Positions 1 through 5,026 of a stretch of 6,126 bases of DNA are shown here, piece after piece. A program made the position numbers and the translations under genes. The stretch comes from Spirochaetia bacterium (GTDB taxonomy: Bacteria; Spirochaetota; Spirochaetia; Treponematales; Breznakiellaceae). The stretch covers positions 1 to 6,126 of the forward strand of contig BOBG01000120.1 of the NCBI GenBank assembly GCA_026002265.1. The letters run 5' to 3'. Position 1 is the first letter of the stretch. Each line of letters opens with the position of its first letter. The notes below the pieces were generated by a model. That model ran no database searches. It was not told the DNA's origin and was given only the letters and a program-made list of their open reading frames with translations.

Positions 1-1
1 T

Positions 2-274
2 CTTGGCGTTGGCTGGGTTAATTTAACCGGTGATGTGAATAAAAATAAAAGCACTGTTAATTTGGTGAAGCTATCCTTTGGTGTAGGTTACAAGCTTCTA
101 TTTTCGGCCGGAAATGTCCGTGAAGCATTTTTTATAGAGCCTACGATACTGTATAATACTGCCATTCCGATTCAGGTTGGGTCAACACCTGCTCCCCGTG
201 CAGACTGGGGGACAGCGACTTTGTTGGGATTAGCAGGTTTAGGCATAGAGCTAACGATTGGATTCTTTTTTTAG
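2..274 (+). CDS. C-terminal part of a probable outer-membrane beta-barrel protein (5' end outside window)
   Basis: The frame is open from the left edge and ends at TAG 272-274, giving the last 90 residues of a longer protein. The visible part has stretches of alternating polar and hydrophobic residues resembling amphipathic beta-strands (around VNLVKLSFGVGYKLLF, then AFFIEPTILY, then GIELTIGFFF), separated by short polar or Gly/Pro turns. It ends in Phe (…GFFF), the C-terminal signature commonly recognised by the BAM machinery in outer-membrane proteins. I do not recognise the specific family. A GTG at 35 could in principle start a small 79-residue protein, but the frame is open upstream and no ribosome binding site precedes it, so a truncated larger gene is much more likely. 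No clear terminator hairpin follows the stop codon. The barrel assignment is inference from composition and the C-terminus only. Confidence 0.6.
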   Translation, partial: LGVGWVNLTGDVNKNKSTVNLVKLSFGVGYKLLFSAGNVREAFFIEPTILYNTAIPIQVGSTPAPRADWGTATLLGLAGLGIELTIGFFF

Positions 275-297
275 TGCGGTGTTGAACAGTTGTCAGC

Positions 298-326
298 TTG
301 ACACAATGAATATTTTTTAGTAAAAT
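298..326 (+). promoter_or_regulatory. Sigma70-type promoter for the flaA-family operon
   Basis: A perfect -35 hexamer TTGACA (298-303) is followed after exactly 17 bp by TAAAAT (321-326), one mismatch from the TATAAT consensus. Transcription would start near 333, about 110 nt upstream of the first FlaA-family start codon at 442. The spacing is ideal and the site lies in the only sizeable intergenic gap of the left half. No sigma28-type flagellar promoter is visible in this gap, so the operon appears to be driven by the housekeeping sigma factor. Confidence 0.75.
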
Positions 327-332
327 GGTTTA

Positions 333-441
333 ATTCCTGGAAAGTGGGGTGAAAGCCCCCCGTCAAAGGGTTTGACAGAGAATTGGTGGCTATACTTGAT
401 TTCGAGTATAGTTCAGAACTATTAAAGAAAGGAGTATTGGG
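333..441 (+). other. Structured 5' leader of the flaA-family operon
   Basis: The predicted untranslated leader between the promoter and ATG 442 contains three consecutive inverted repeats. GGGG 346-349 pairs with CCCC 356-359 around a TGAAAG loop. GTCAAA 362-367 pairs perfectly with TTTGAC 371-376 around a GGG loop. CTATACT 390-396 pairs perfectly with AGTATAG 405-411. The GGG loop of the second hairpin could also pair with the excess C residues (358-361) of the first, a possible pseudoknot. A good ribosome binding site, AAAGGAG (428-434), follows, 7 nt before the ATG. I cannot match this to a known riboswitch class. It could be a regulatory or mRNA-stabilising leader. Confidence 0.45.
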
Positions 442-1200
442 ATGAAACATGGCAGTTTCAGAGCTGTTTGCCTGATTTTAATGGCATGCATAGCAGTGGT
501 TTCAGCTTTTGGTGATGAGATTACCGAAAGGCTTGAATCCAGGGTTTTGGAGTCGTTCAATGGTGATGATTCCGACTATACGTGGGAACTTAGAGCTAGT
601 CAGTTCGCTACCAAAACGGAGAGGGTTGATGGGGAGGTGGTTACGCTGGACGTACCATTCCCGCGGGCAAATCCTACCGTTCCGGTATTTCCGGCAGCAC
701 AGTTTAGTAAAAAGGAATTTCCTGACGGAGTACAGAGTTATGGCATTTGGGGAAAATTTGACCGCCAGGGTTATAACTGGATTGATATATATCCGGTTTC
801 TAAAGAAGATGATCCTGAGATCGCCGATAAGGGAATTCCGGTTGATGGCCGTTTGAAAACTATAGATTTGTGGGTGTGGGGTTCAAACCTTAATTACTAT
901 GTAGAAGCATATTTCCGGGATTATCAGGGTAAGATCCACTCAGTTATACTGGGAGATCTTAATTACACTGGATGGAAAAATCTTAAGGCATCAATTCCGA
1001 CTTCTATTCCGCAAGTCCAGAAGATGCAGCCTCGGTTTCAGGCATTGCATTTTCTTAAGTTCCGTGTGTGGACAAGGCCGACTGAGCGTGTAGATAATTT
1101 TTATATCTACCTGAGCCGGTTTAATATTGTAAGAGATACATTTGAAGCATTCTATGATGGTCAAGATGTAGCTGATTTACAGGATGTTTGGAATAGGTAG
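442..1200 (+). CDS. FlaA-family periplasmic flagellar filament outer-layer (sheath) protein, FlaA2-like
   Basis: The 252-residue protein has a signal peptide: short basic n-region, hydrophobic core at about residues 8-20, and a Val-Ser-Ala site giving cleavage after A22. The mature part reads like the spirochaete FlaA family (Pfam Flagellar filament outer layer protein): a VLESFNGDDSDYTWEL segment near 35-50, a GYNWIDIYP strand near 110-118, the GIPVDGRLKTIDLWVWGSN core near 131-149, GDLNYTGWKNLKASIP near 171-186, and a terminal strand YIYLSRFNIVRDTFEAFYDG near 221-240. FlaA proteins coat the FlaB core of the periplasmic flagella. From memory it resembles the T. pallidum TP0664 type more than the longer major FlaA (about 350 aa). 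The start is fixed by AAAGGAG 7 nt upstream and by the signal peptide. It is first in an operon with the next gene, 18 nt downstream. An LMAC motif ending at C16 resembles a lipobox, but the hydrophobic stretch continues past it, so signal peptidase I cleavage is preferred. Confidence 0.85.
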   Translation: MKHGSFRAVCLILMACIAVVSAFGDEITERLESRVLESFNGDDSDYTWELRASQFATKTERVDGEVVTLDVPFPRANPTVPVFPAAQFSKKEFPDGVQSYGIWGKFDRQGYNWIDIYPVSKEDDPEIADKGIPVDGRLKTIDLWVWGSNLNYYVEAYFRDYQGKIHSVILGDLNYTGWKNLKASIPTSIPQVQKMQPRFQALHFLKFRVWTRPTERVDNFYIYLSRFNIVRDTFEAFYDGQDVADLQDVWNR

Positions 1201-1218
1201 GATTAAGGAGGCCATTGA

Positions 1219-1953
1219 ATGAAAAAATATAGTGTTGTTTTGTTTCTGGTATGCGCTGGAGTCGCATTTGCTCAGAACGATGATGGTTTTGGAGCTATTA
1301 ATTACGATCAGATTGGGCAAAGTACAGCTCAACAGTATCTTAAAGAAGTATCACTTGATAAATTCGAGTACGATGGATACTGGAAATCTGTAATGTCTTC
1401 CGATCAAGGATATACTTCGTCTCGTCTTTTTGACGGTAAACCGGCCGGAAGTGCAAGCGAGCCTATTGCAGACGAAGCTGCTCTGGAAATTCCAGATCGT
1501 TATGTCCTGGGTACCCGGGTTGATTTTCTCCGCCGTGGCTATAGCAGTGTTACTCTGTATCCGACACACCCAATTCCAGTCGAAGGAATCACAAAGACTA
1601 TTTCGATTTGGGTAGCTGGTCGTAACTTTAATCATGAATTAAAGATTCTTATTCAGGATTTCTTCGGTCGGCAGTTTGAACTCTCCTTGGGTAAGTTGAA
1701 TTTCCAAGGCTGGAAAAAGCTGACAGTAGCTGTTCCGCCGCAAGAACCGGATGGTATTAATGGTATCGTTCAGCGGAATTATCATTATACCAATCAGATG
1801 GGTATTAAAGTAGTTGGACTCAAGATCAATTTTGATCCGGATGAAGCTGTTGGTACCTACTATGTATATTTTGATGATCTTCGGGCAGTCACCGATATTT
1901 TCTATGAAACTGATCGGAGCCGTGACACCGACGACATGATTGACGCTTGGTAA
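1219..1953 (+). CDS. Second FlaA-family secreted protein, paralogue of the preceding gene
   Basis: The 244-residue protein starts with a classic signal peptide (MKKYS, hydrophobic core, VAFA) with cleavage expected after A18, leaving Gln at the mature N-terminus. It aligns with its upstream neighbour over the C-terminal two-thirds: PIPVEGITKTISIWVAGRNFNHELKI near 118-143, LGKLNFQGWKKLTVAVP near 157-173, and YYVYFDDLRAVTDIFYE near 214-230 match equivalent segments of the first protein. This makes the two a diverged tandem duplication. Its order and size match what I recall of T. pallidum TP0665, next to TP0664. The acidic, Asp-rich C-terminus (RDTDDMIDAW) is shared in character with the neighbour (DVADLQDVWNR). 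The ribosome binding site AAGGAGG (1205-1211) lies 7 nt before the ATG. The likely role is a sheath or sheath-associated component of periplasmic flagella; the exact position in the filament cannot be inferred. Confidence 0.8.
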   Translation: MKKYSVVLFLVCAGVAFAQNDDGFGAINYDQIGQSTAQQYLKEVSLDKFEYDGYWKSVMSSDQGYTSSRLFDGKPAGSASEPIADEAALEIPDRYVLGTRVDFLRRGYSSVTLYPTHPIPVEGITKTISIWVAGRNFNHELKILIQDFFGRQFELSLGKLNFQGWKKLTVAVPPQEPDGINGIVQRNYHYTNQMGIKVVGLKINFDPDEAVGTYYVYFDDLRAVTDIFYETDRSRDTDDMIDAW

Positions 1954-1963
1954 AAAGGACGAA

Positions 1964-1987
1964 TTGAGGGGGAACAAAACCCCTCAA
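1964..1987 (+). other. Perfect 8-bp hairpin between the flaA operon and tRNA-Ala, without U-tract
   Basis: TTGAGGGG (1964-1971) is perfectly complementary to CCCCTCAA (1980-1987), with an 8-nt A-rich loop. It starts 11 nt after the stop codon of the second FlaA-family gene and ends only 4 nt before the mature 5' end of the tRNA. No run of T follows, so it is not a canonical intrinsic terminator. It could protect the mRNA 3' end after RNase P releases the tRNA from a joint transcript. Confidence 0.55.
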
Positions 1988-1991
1988 CTAT

Positions 1992-2065
1992 GGGGGTGTA
2001 GCTCAGTTGGCTAGAGCGTTTGAATGGCATTCAAAAGGTCAGGGGTTCAATTCCCCTCACCTCCA
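1992..2065 (+). tRNA. tRNA-Ala (anticodon GGC)
   Basis: A full cloverleaf can be drawn. The acceptor stem is 1992-1998 with 2058-2064 (GGGGGTG/CACCTCC). The D-stem GCTC 2001-2004 pairs with GAGC 2014-2017. The anticodon stem TTTGA 2019-2023 pairs with TCAAA 2031-2035. The T-stem AGGGG 2041-2045 pairs with CCCCT 2053-2057, enclosing the TTCAATT loop. The anticodon is GGC at 2026-2028 and reads GCC/GCU alanine codons. The third acceptor pair is G-U (G1994, T2062), the hallmark alanine identity element, and the discriminator at 2065 is A. Loop positions 32 and 38 are A and T, a pair known to be conserved in bacterial tRNA-Ala(GGC). The 3' CCA is not encoded (2066-2068 is CTT), so it must be added after transcription. 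It is probably either co-transcribed with the flaA operon or expressed from an unrecognised promoter. Confidence 0.96.
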
Positions 2066-2071
2066 CTTGTC

Positions 2072-2100
2072 CCCCTGCTTCAGAGGCAGGGGTTTTTTTT
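2072..2100 (+). terminator. Intrinsic terminator between tRNA-Ala and serC
   Basis: CCCCTGC (2072-2078) pairs perfectly with GCAGGGG (2086-2092). The stem can extend inward with T-G and T-A pairs around a CAG loop. It is followed directly by eight T residues (2093-2100). This is a strong Rho-independent terminator that begins 7 nt after the tRNA 3' end and should end the tRNA (and flaA operon) transcript. Only 17 nt separate the T-run from the serC start codon, so it lies in the serC leader position. Confidence 0.9.
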
Positions 2101-2106
2101 ATGGAA

Positions 2107-2112
2107 AAGGAG
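2107..2112 (+). promoter_or_regulatory. Ribosome binding site that fixes the serC start
   Basis: AAGGAG is placed 5 nt before ATG 2118. The serC frame stays open upstream through the terminator and into the tRNA gene (to an alternative start codon at 2007), so a naive longest-frame call would add 37 spurious residues. This site, together with the family N-terminus MRVYNFSPGP right after it, settles the start. The ATG at 2101 lies in a different frame. Confidence 0.85.
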
Positions 2113-2117
2113 TCTGT

Positions 2118-3209
2118 ATGCGTGTGTATAATTTTTCTCCGGGGCCCTCGATGTTACCTTTACCGGTTTTGGAACGGGCATCGTCAGAAATGGTTGATGC
2201 AAACGGTACGGGCCAATCGGTTATGGAGATGAGTCACCGTTCAAAAGATTTTAAACCGATCATTGAAAAAACAGAAAAACTCCTCCGGTCACTCATGCAG
2301 ATTCCAGATACTTATAAAGTACTTTTTCTCCAGGGCGGCGCTTCCCTACAATTTTCTATGGTTCCTATAAACCTCGCGGGAACCGAGCCGCTTGAGCCTA
2401 AAAAACAAGCGGCTGTTATTGACACAGGTATTTGGGCGCAAAAAGCTGCGGCAGAAGCTGCTAAATATATCAATGTAAATGTCCGGGCATCGTCTAAAGA
2501 TAAATCCTATACCTATATTCCGGAAGCACCTGCGCCGGATCCGGCTGATGCCTATTACCATATCACGCTTAACAATACCATTGTCGGTACGAAATGGGCT
2601 TCCATCCCGGATACTGGTATTGTTCCTTTGGTTGCGGATATTTCCAGTTGTATTTTATCGGAACCTCTTGATGTTTCAAAATTCGGGATTCTCTATGCGG
2701 GTGCACAAAAAAATCTCGGTCCGGCCGGGACAACCGTTGTTATTATTCGTGAAGATCTTATCGGCAATGCCCCGTCATGGACGCCGGCCCTTCTCCGTTA
2801 CGATATTCATGCAGAGGAACATTCTTTATACAATACCCCTCCCTGCTACGGCATTTATACGATTGGACTTGTGCTGGAATGGTTGAAAAATTTGGGCGGC
2901 GTTGAGGCAATCGCCAAGATAAATTATGAAAAAGCGGATCTATTTTACGATTATCTTGAACGTTCCACGTTATTTCATTCTCCGGTTGAAAAAAAATTCC
3001 GCAGTATAATGAATATTCCTTTTATTAATGGTGATGCAGAATTAGAAAAGCGTTTTATTACAGAAGCGGCCGCGGCCGGCTTGGTTAATTTGGCAGGACA
3101 TCGGCTCGTGGGGGGTTTACGTGCAAGTATTTACAATGCAATGCCGGTTGACGGGGTTCAAGCGCTGATACATTTTGCGGAAAAATTTGAAAAAAAGGCA
3201 GGGGTTTAA
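2118..3209 (+). CDS. serC: Phosphoserine aminotransferase
   Basis: SerC is the cytoplasmic PLP enzyme that transaminates 3-phosphohydroxypyruvate with glutamate to give phosphoserine, the second step of serine synthesis (the same fold also serves in PLP biosynthesis in some bacteria). The 363-residue product matches the usual length (E. coli SerC is about 362). Family landmarks are in order: YNFSPGPSMLP at 4-14, SVMEMSHR with substrate-contacting H40/R41 at 34-41, the GGAS phosphate-binding turn at 73-76, and DTGIWA at 102-107. Next come DISSCILSEPLDVSKFG at 174-190, the Schiff-base lysine K198 in GAQKNLGPAG at 195-204, YNTPPCYGIYTIGLVLEWL at 238-256, and GHRLVGGLRASIYNAMP at 327-343. Nothing important is missing. 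The start is set by AAGGAG 5 nt upstream. serA follows with no gap, so the two are certainly co-transcribed. There is almost no space for a promoter between the tRNA terminator and this gene. Confidence 0.96.
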   Translation: MRVYNFSPGPSMLPLPVLERASSEMVDANGTGQSVMEMSHRSKDFKPIIEKTEKLLRSLMQIPDTYKVLFLQGGASLQFSMVPINLAGTEPLEPKKQAAVIDTGIWAQKAAAEAAKYINVNVRASSKDKSYTYIPEAPAPDPADAYYHITLNNTIVGTKWASIPDTGIVPLVADISSCILSEPLDVSKFGILYAGAQKNLGPAGTTVVIIREDLIGNAPSWTPALLRYDIHAEEHSLYNTPPCYGIYTIGLVLEWLKNLGGVEAIAKINYEKADLFYDYLERSTLFHSPVEKKFRSIMNIPFINGDAELEKRFITEAAAAGLVNLAGHRLVGGLRASIYNAMPVDGVQALIHFAEKFEKKAGV

Positions 3210-4376
3210 TTGTTTCGTATTCAAACATTGAATAAAATTGCTGAAAAAGGTCTTGATATTTTTCCTGACGATGCCTACGAAGTTGGCGGGGAAATTACGG
3301 AACCGGATGCATTATTGGTCCGGAGTGCGGACCTTAATTCCGCTAGTATTCCGGATTCTGTTAAAGCTATTGCCCGTGCAGGCGCCGGTTATAACAATAT
3401 TCCGGTTTCTCTTTGCAGTGAACGGGGCATTGTGGTTTTCAATACACCGGGTGCTAATGCTAATGCTGTAAAAGAATTAACTATTAGTGCACTGCTTATT
3501 TCTTCACGGAACATAATTGGGGGAATCTCATGGGCATCAACCCTTTCAGACCAGCCGGAAGAGGTAAATAACCGGGTAGAAAAGGGCAAATCCCAGTTTG
3601 AGGGGCCGGAAATCCGGGGTAAAACACTTGGAATCGTTGGGTTAGGGGCAATTGGGGTGATGGTGGCGAATGACGCAGTTGCGCTCGGCATGGAAGTTAT
3701 CGGCTATGATCCGTACATTTCCGTTGAAGCTGCGTGGAATCTTTCCCGTCAGGTGATCCGGGCTGATACTTTGGAATCGTTGCTGTCAAAATCGGATTAT
3801 GTGAGTCTGCATCTTCCGTTGACCGAAGCAACAAAAGGAATCCTCAACGCGGAAAAGTTGCACCTGATGAAAAAAAATGCCCGTTTGATAAACTTTGCGC
3901 GGGGTGGATTGGTTGACGAAAATGAGCTTTTGGCAGTTCTCTACCAAAGAAATCTTTCCGCTTATGTCAGTGATTTCCCGTCTGCAGCACTGCTCAACTG
4001 TCCAAATGCAATCTGTCTGCCCCACCTAGGGGCTTCGACACCGGAAGCCGAAGAAAACTGCGCGGTAATGGCCGCACAGCAGCTTAAGCATTTTCTTGAA
4101 TCCGGTTCCATCGCTAATTCAGTGAATTTTCCCAAATGCCGTCTGGACCGGAGCGCCCCATTCCGGCTGCTCGTGGTAAACCGGAATATTCCAAATATGG
4201 TAGGACAGATCACCACGATATTAGCCGGATCCGGTATCAACATCACAGATCTCGTCAATCACCACCGGGATCGATATGCGTACAACATCATCGATACCGA
4301 ACAGAGAGTTCCTCTCGTAACATGCGAACAACTCAAGGCAGTCAATGGAATTATCCGGGTACGGGTCATCGAATAA
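3210..4376 (+). CDS. serA: D-3-phosphoglycerate dehydrogenase (D-2-hydroxyacid dehydrogenase family) with C-terminal ACT domain
   Basis: This should be the NAD-dependent enzyme oxidising 3-phosphoglycerate to 3-phosphohydroxypyruvate, the substrate of SerC encoded just upstream. The protein has 388 residues. An N-terminal substrate-binding part includes ARAGAGYNNIPV near 56-66 and NTPGANANAVKEL near 78-90. The Rossmann domain has GLGAIG at 144-149 and an acidic residue, D167, after beta-2, which fits NAD. Catalytic R231 lies in NFARGGLVDENEL and catalytic H272 in PHLGASTPEAEEN. A C-terminal ACT-type domain spans about 318-388 (RLLVVNRNIPNMVGQITTILAGSGINI), often the serine feedback site. The usual catalytic glutamate, expected two residues after the DFP motif, is alanine here (A259, in DFPSAAL). 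The TTG start touches the serC stop; GGGG 5 nt upstream is a weak ribosome binding site, and translational coupling is likely. The MFRIQTLNKIA N-terminus fits family members I recall. A related 2-hydroxyacid dehydrogenase is possible, but the serC linkage favours SerA. Confidence 0.92.
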   Translation: MFRIQTLNKIAEKGLDIFPDDAYEVGGEITEPDALLVRSADLNSASIPDSVKAIARAGAGYNNIPVSLCSERGIVVFNTPGANANAVKELTISALLISSRNIIGGISWASTLSDQPEEVNNRVEKGKSQFEGPEIRGKTLGIVGLGAIGVMVANDAVALGMEVIGYDPYISVEAAWNLSRQVIRADTLESLLSKSDYVSLHLPLTEATKGILNAEKLHLMKKNARLINFARGGLVDENELLAVLYQRNLSAYVSDFPSAALLNCPNAICLPHLGASTPEAEENCAVMAAQQLKHFLESGSIANSVNFPKCRLDRSAPFRLLVVNRNIPNMVGQITTILAGSGINITDLVNHHRDRYAYNIIDTEQRVPLVTCEQLKAVNGIIRVRVIE

Positions 4377-4379
4377 ATT

Positions 4380-5000
4380 CTACCACCGGGTGGAAGGGCG
4401 GGTAATTTGTTTCCGGATCGTTTCTTCACCTTTCCAGAGGATTCTGTTGGTCTCAATGTTAGTCAACTGGGCGCTTACATAATAGGTACGTGCTTCAGTA
4501 GCGCCGACCCTGTCGAAATTCGTTCTGACCGAGCCTTGGAGCAGAAAAGTCGCACCCAATTCTTTTCCCAGTCGTGCAGCACTTTCTTCGCTCGCATTAT
4601 ACTGCTGATCGTTTCGCTCGCTCCGGAGTTCCGCACGGAATGCACCGCCTGAGACAAAGTCAAGCACGCCGCTGTTGAGGAGCGCTGTTTCCATTTTTGT
4701 AGAAATGATTTCAGTGTCAATATGTTCCTGGCTAGAATTGCTAAACGAGCCGACCAACACAGCCGGTTTCGAGCCGTAATTACGAGATTTGTATTGATTC
4801 ACCGCCTGATTCACATTGATCGAGCCGAGGCAGTCTGAGACGAGCGTCCGGCACACCTGCTCCACATCAGGATCACTCCACCGTCCGCTCAAATCAGTTT
4901 GAGAATCAACCCTGCTAACAACCGGAGCCGTTGAAACTAGAGTAGTAAAACAGCCCGTGAATATTGTCACCAATATAACACACATAAAAAAATACTTCAT
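4380..5000 (-). CDS. LpoB-like lipoprotein, putative penicillin-binding protein activator
   Basis: The 206-residue protein begins with a lipoprotein signal peptide: MKYFF, a hydrophobic core, then FTGC, with C17 as the likely lipidated residue. Phe at -3 is looser than the enterobacterial lipobox but acceptable by spirochaete standards. The body resembles the LpoB family (COG3417): SDPDVEQVCRTLVSDCL near 42-58, KPAVLVGSFSNSSQEHIDTEIISTKMETALLNSG near 78-111, a charged segment with SERNDQQYNASEE near 127-139, LGKELGATFLLQGSVRT near 144-160, and YYVSAQLTNIETNRILWKGEETIRK near 173-197. In E. coli, LpoB (about 213 aa) is an outer-membrane lipoprotein that reaches through peptidoglycan to stimulate PBP1b; spirochaete homologues are known by similarity only. 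GGAG (5006-5009) lies 5 nt upstream of the ATG. It sits 26 bp downstream of glyA on the same strand and has no promoter of its own that I can see. Its stop codon lies 3 bp from that of serA, facing it. Confidence 0.8.
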   Translation of the reverse strand: MKYFFMCVILVTIFTGCFTTLVSTAPVVSRVDSQTDLSGRWSDPDVEQVCRTLVSDCLGSINVNQAVNQYKSRNYGSKPAVLVGSFSNSSQEHIDTEIISTKMETALLNSGVLDFVSGGAFRAELRSERNDQQYNASEESAARLGKELGATFLLQGSVRTNFDRVGATEARTYYVSAQLTNIETNRILWKGEETIRKQITRPSTRW

Positions 5001-5026
5001 AATCTCTCCACTAGTTAAAGGATTTG

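Noticed and set aside
335..382. Cobalamin riboswitch resemblance in the flaA leader (GGAAAG…GGTGAAAG…CCCC)
   Set aside because: The hairpin with a GTGAAA-like loop recalls part of the cobalamin aptamer, but the highly conserved CCCGC-ACTGT box is absent and the region is too short for the full fold.
801..830. Sigma28-like flagellar promoter inside the first FlaA-family gene (TAAAG 801-805, GCCGATAA 823-830)
   Set aside because: The -10 octamer is perfect, but the spacer from TAAA is 18 nt instead of about 15. The same octamer also occurs in reverse at 2758-2765 and 3697-3704 within serC and serA, where it has no sense as a promoter, so coding composition explains it.
1351..1977. Minus-strand open frames of 94 and 112 codons opposite the second FlaA-family gene
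   Set aside because: They lie antisense to a clearly real gene, lack ribosome binding sites and recognisable domains, and are typical shadow frames.
1992..2100. tRNA gene as an integration (att) site for a mobile element
   Set aside because: No direct repeat of the tRNA 3' end is visible in the window and no integrase or phage gene is present; the flanking genes are housekeeping genes.
2007..2117. N-terminal extension of the serC reading frame by 37 residues to a start codon at 2007
   Set aside because: This stretch is the tRNA-Ala gene and its terminator. The encoded residues match nothing in SerC, and a good ribosome binding site with the family N-terminus sits at 2118.
4136..4456. Possible small proteins over the serA/lpoB junction on either strand (89 and 65 codons)
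   Set aside because: Both run through the ACT domain of serA and the 3' end of the lipoprotein gene in wrong frames, and both annotated genes there are well supported.
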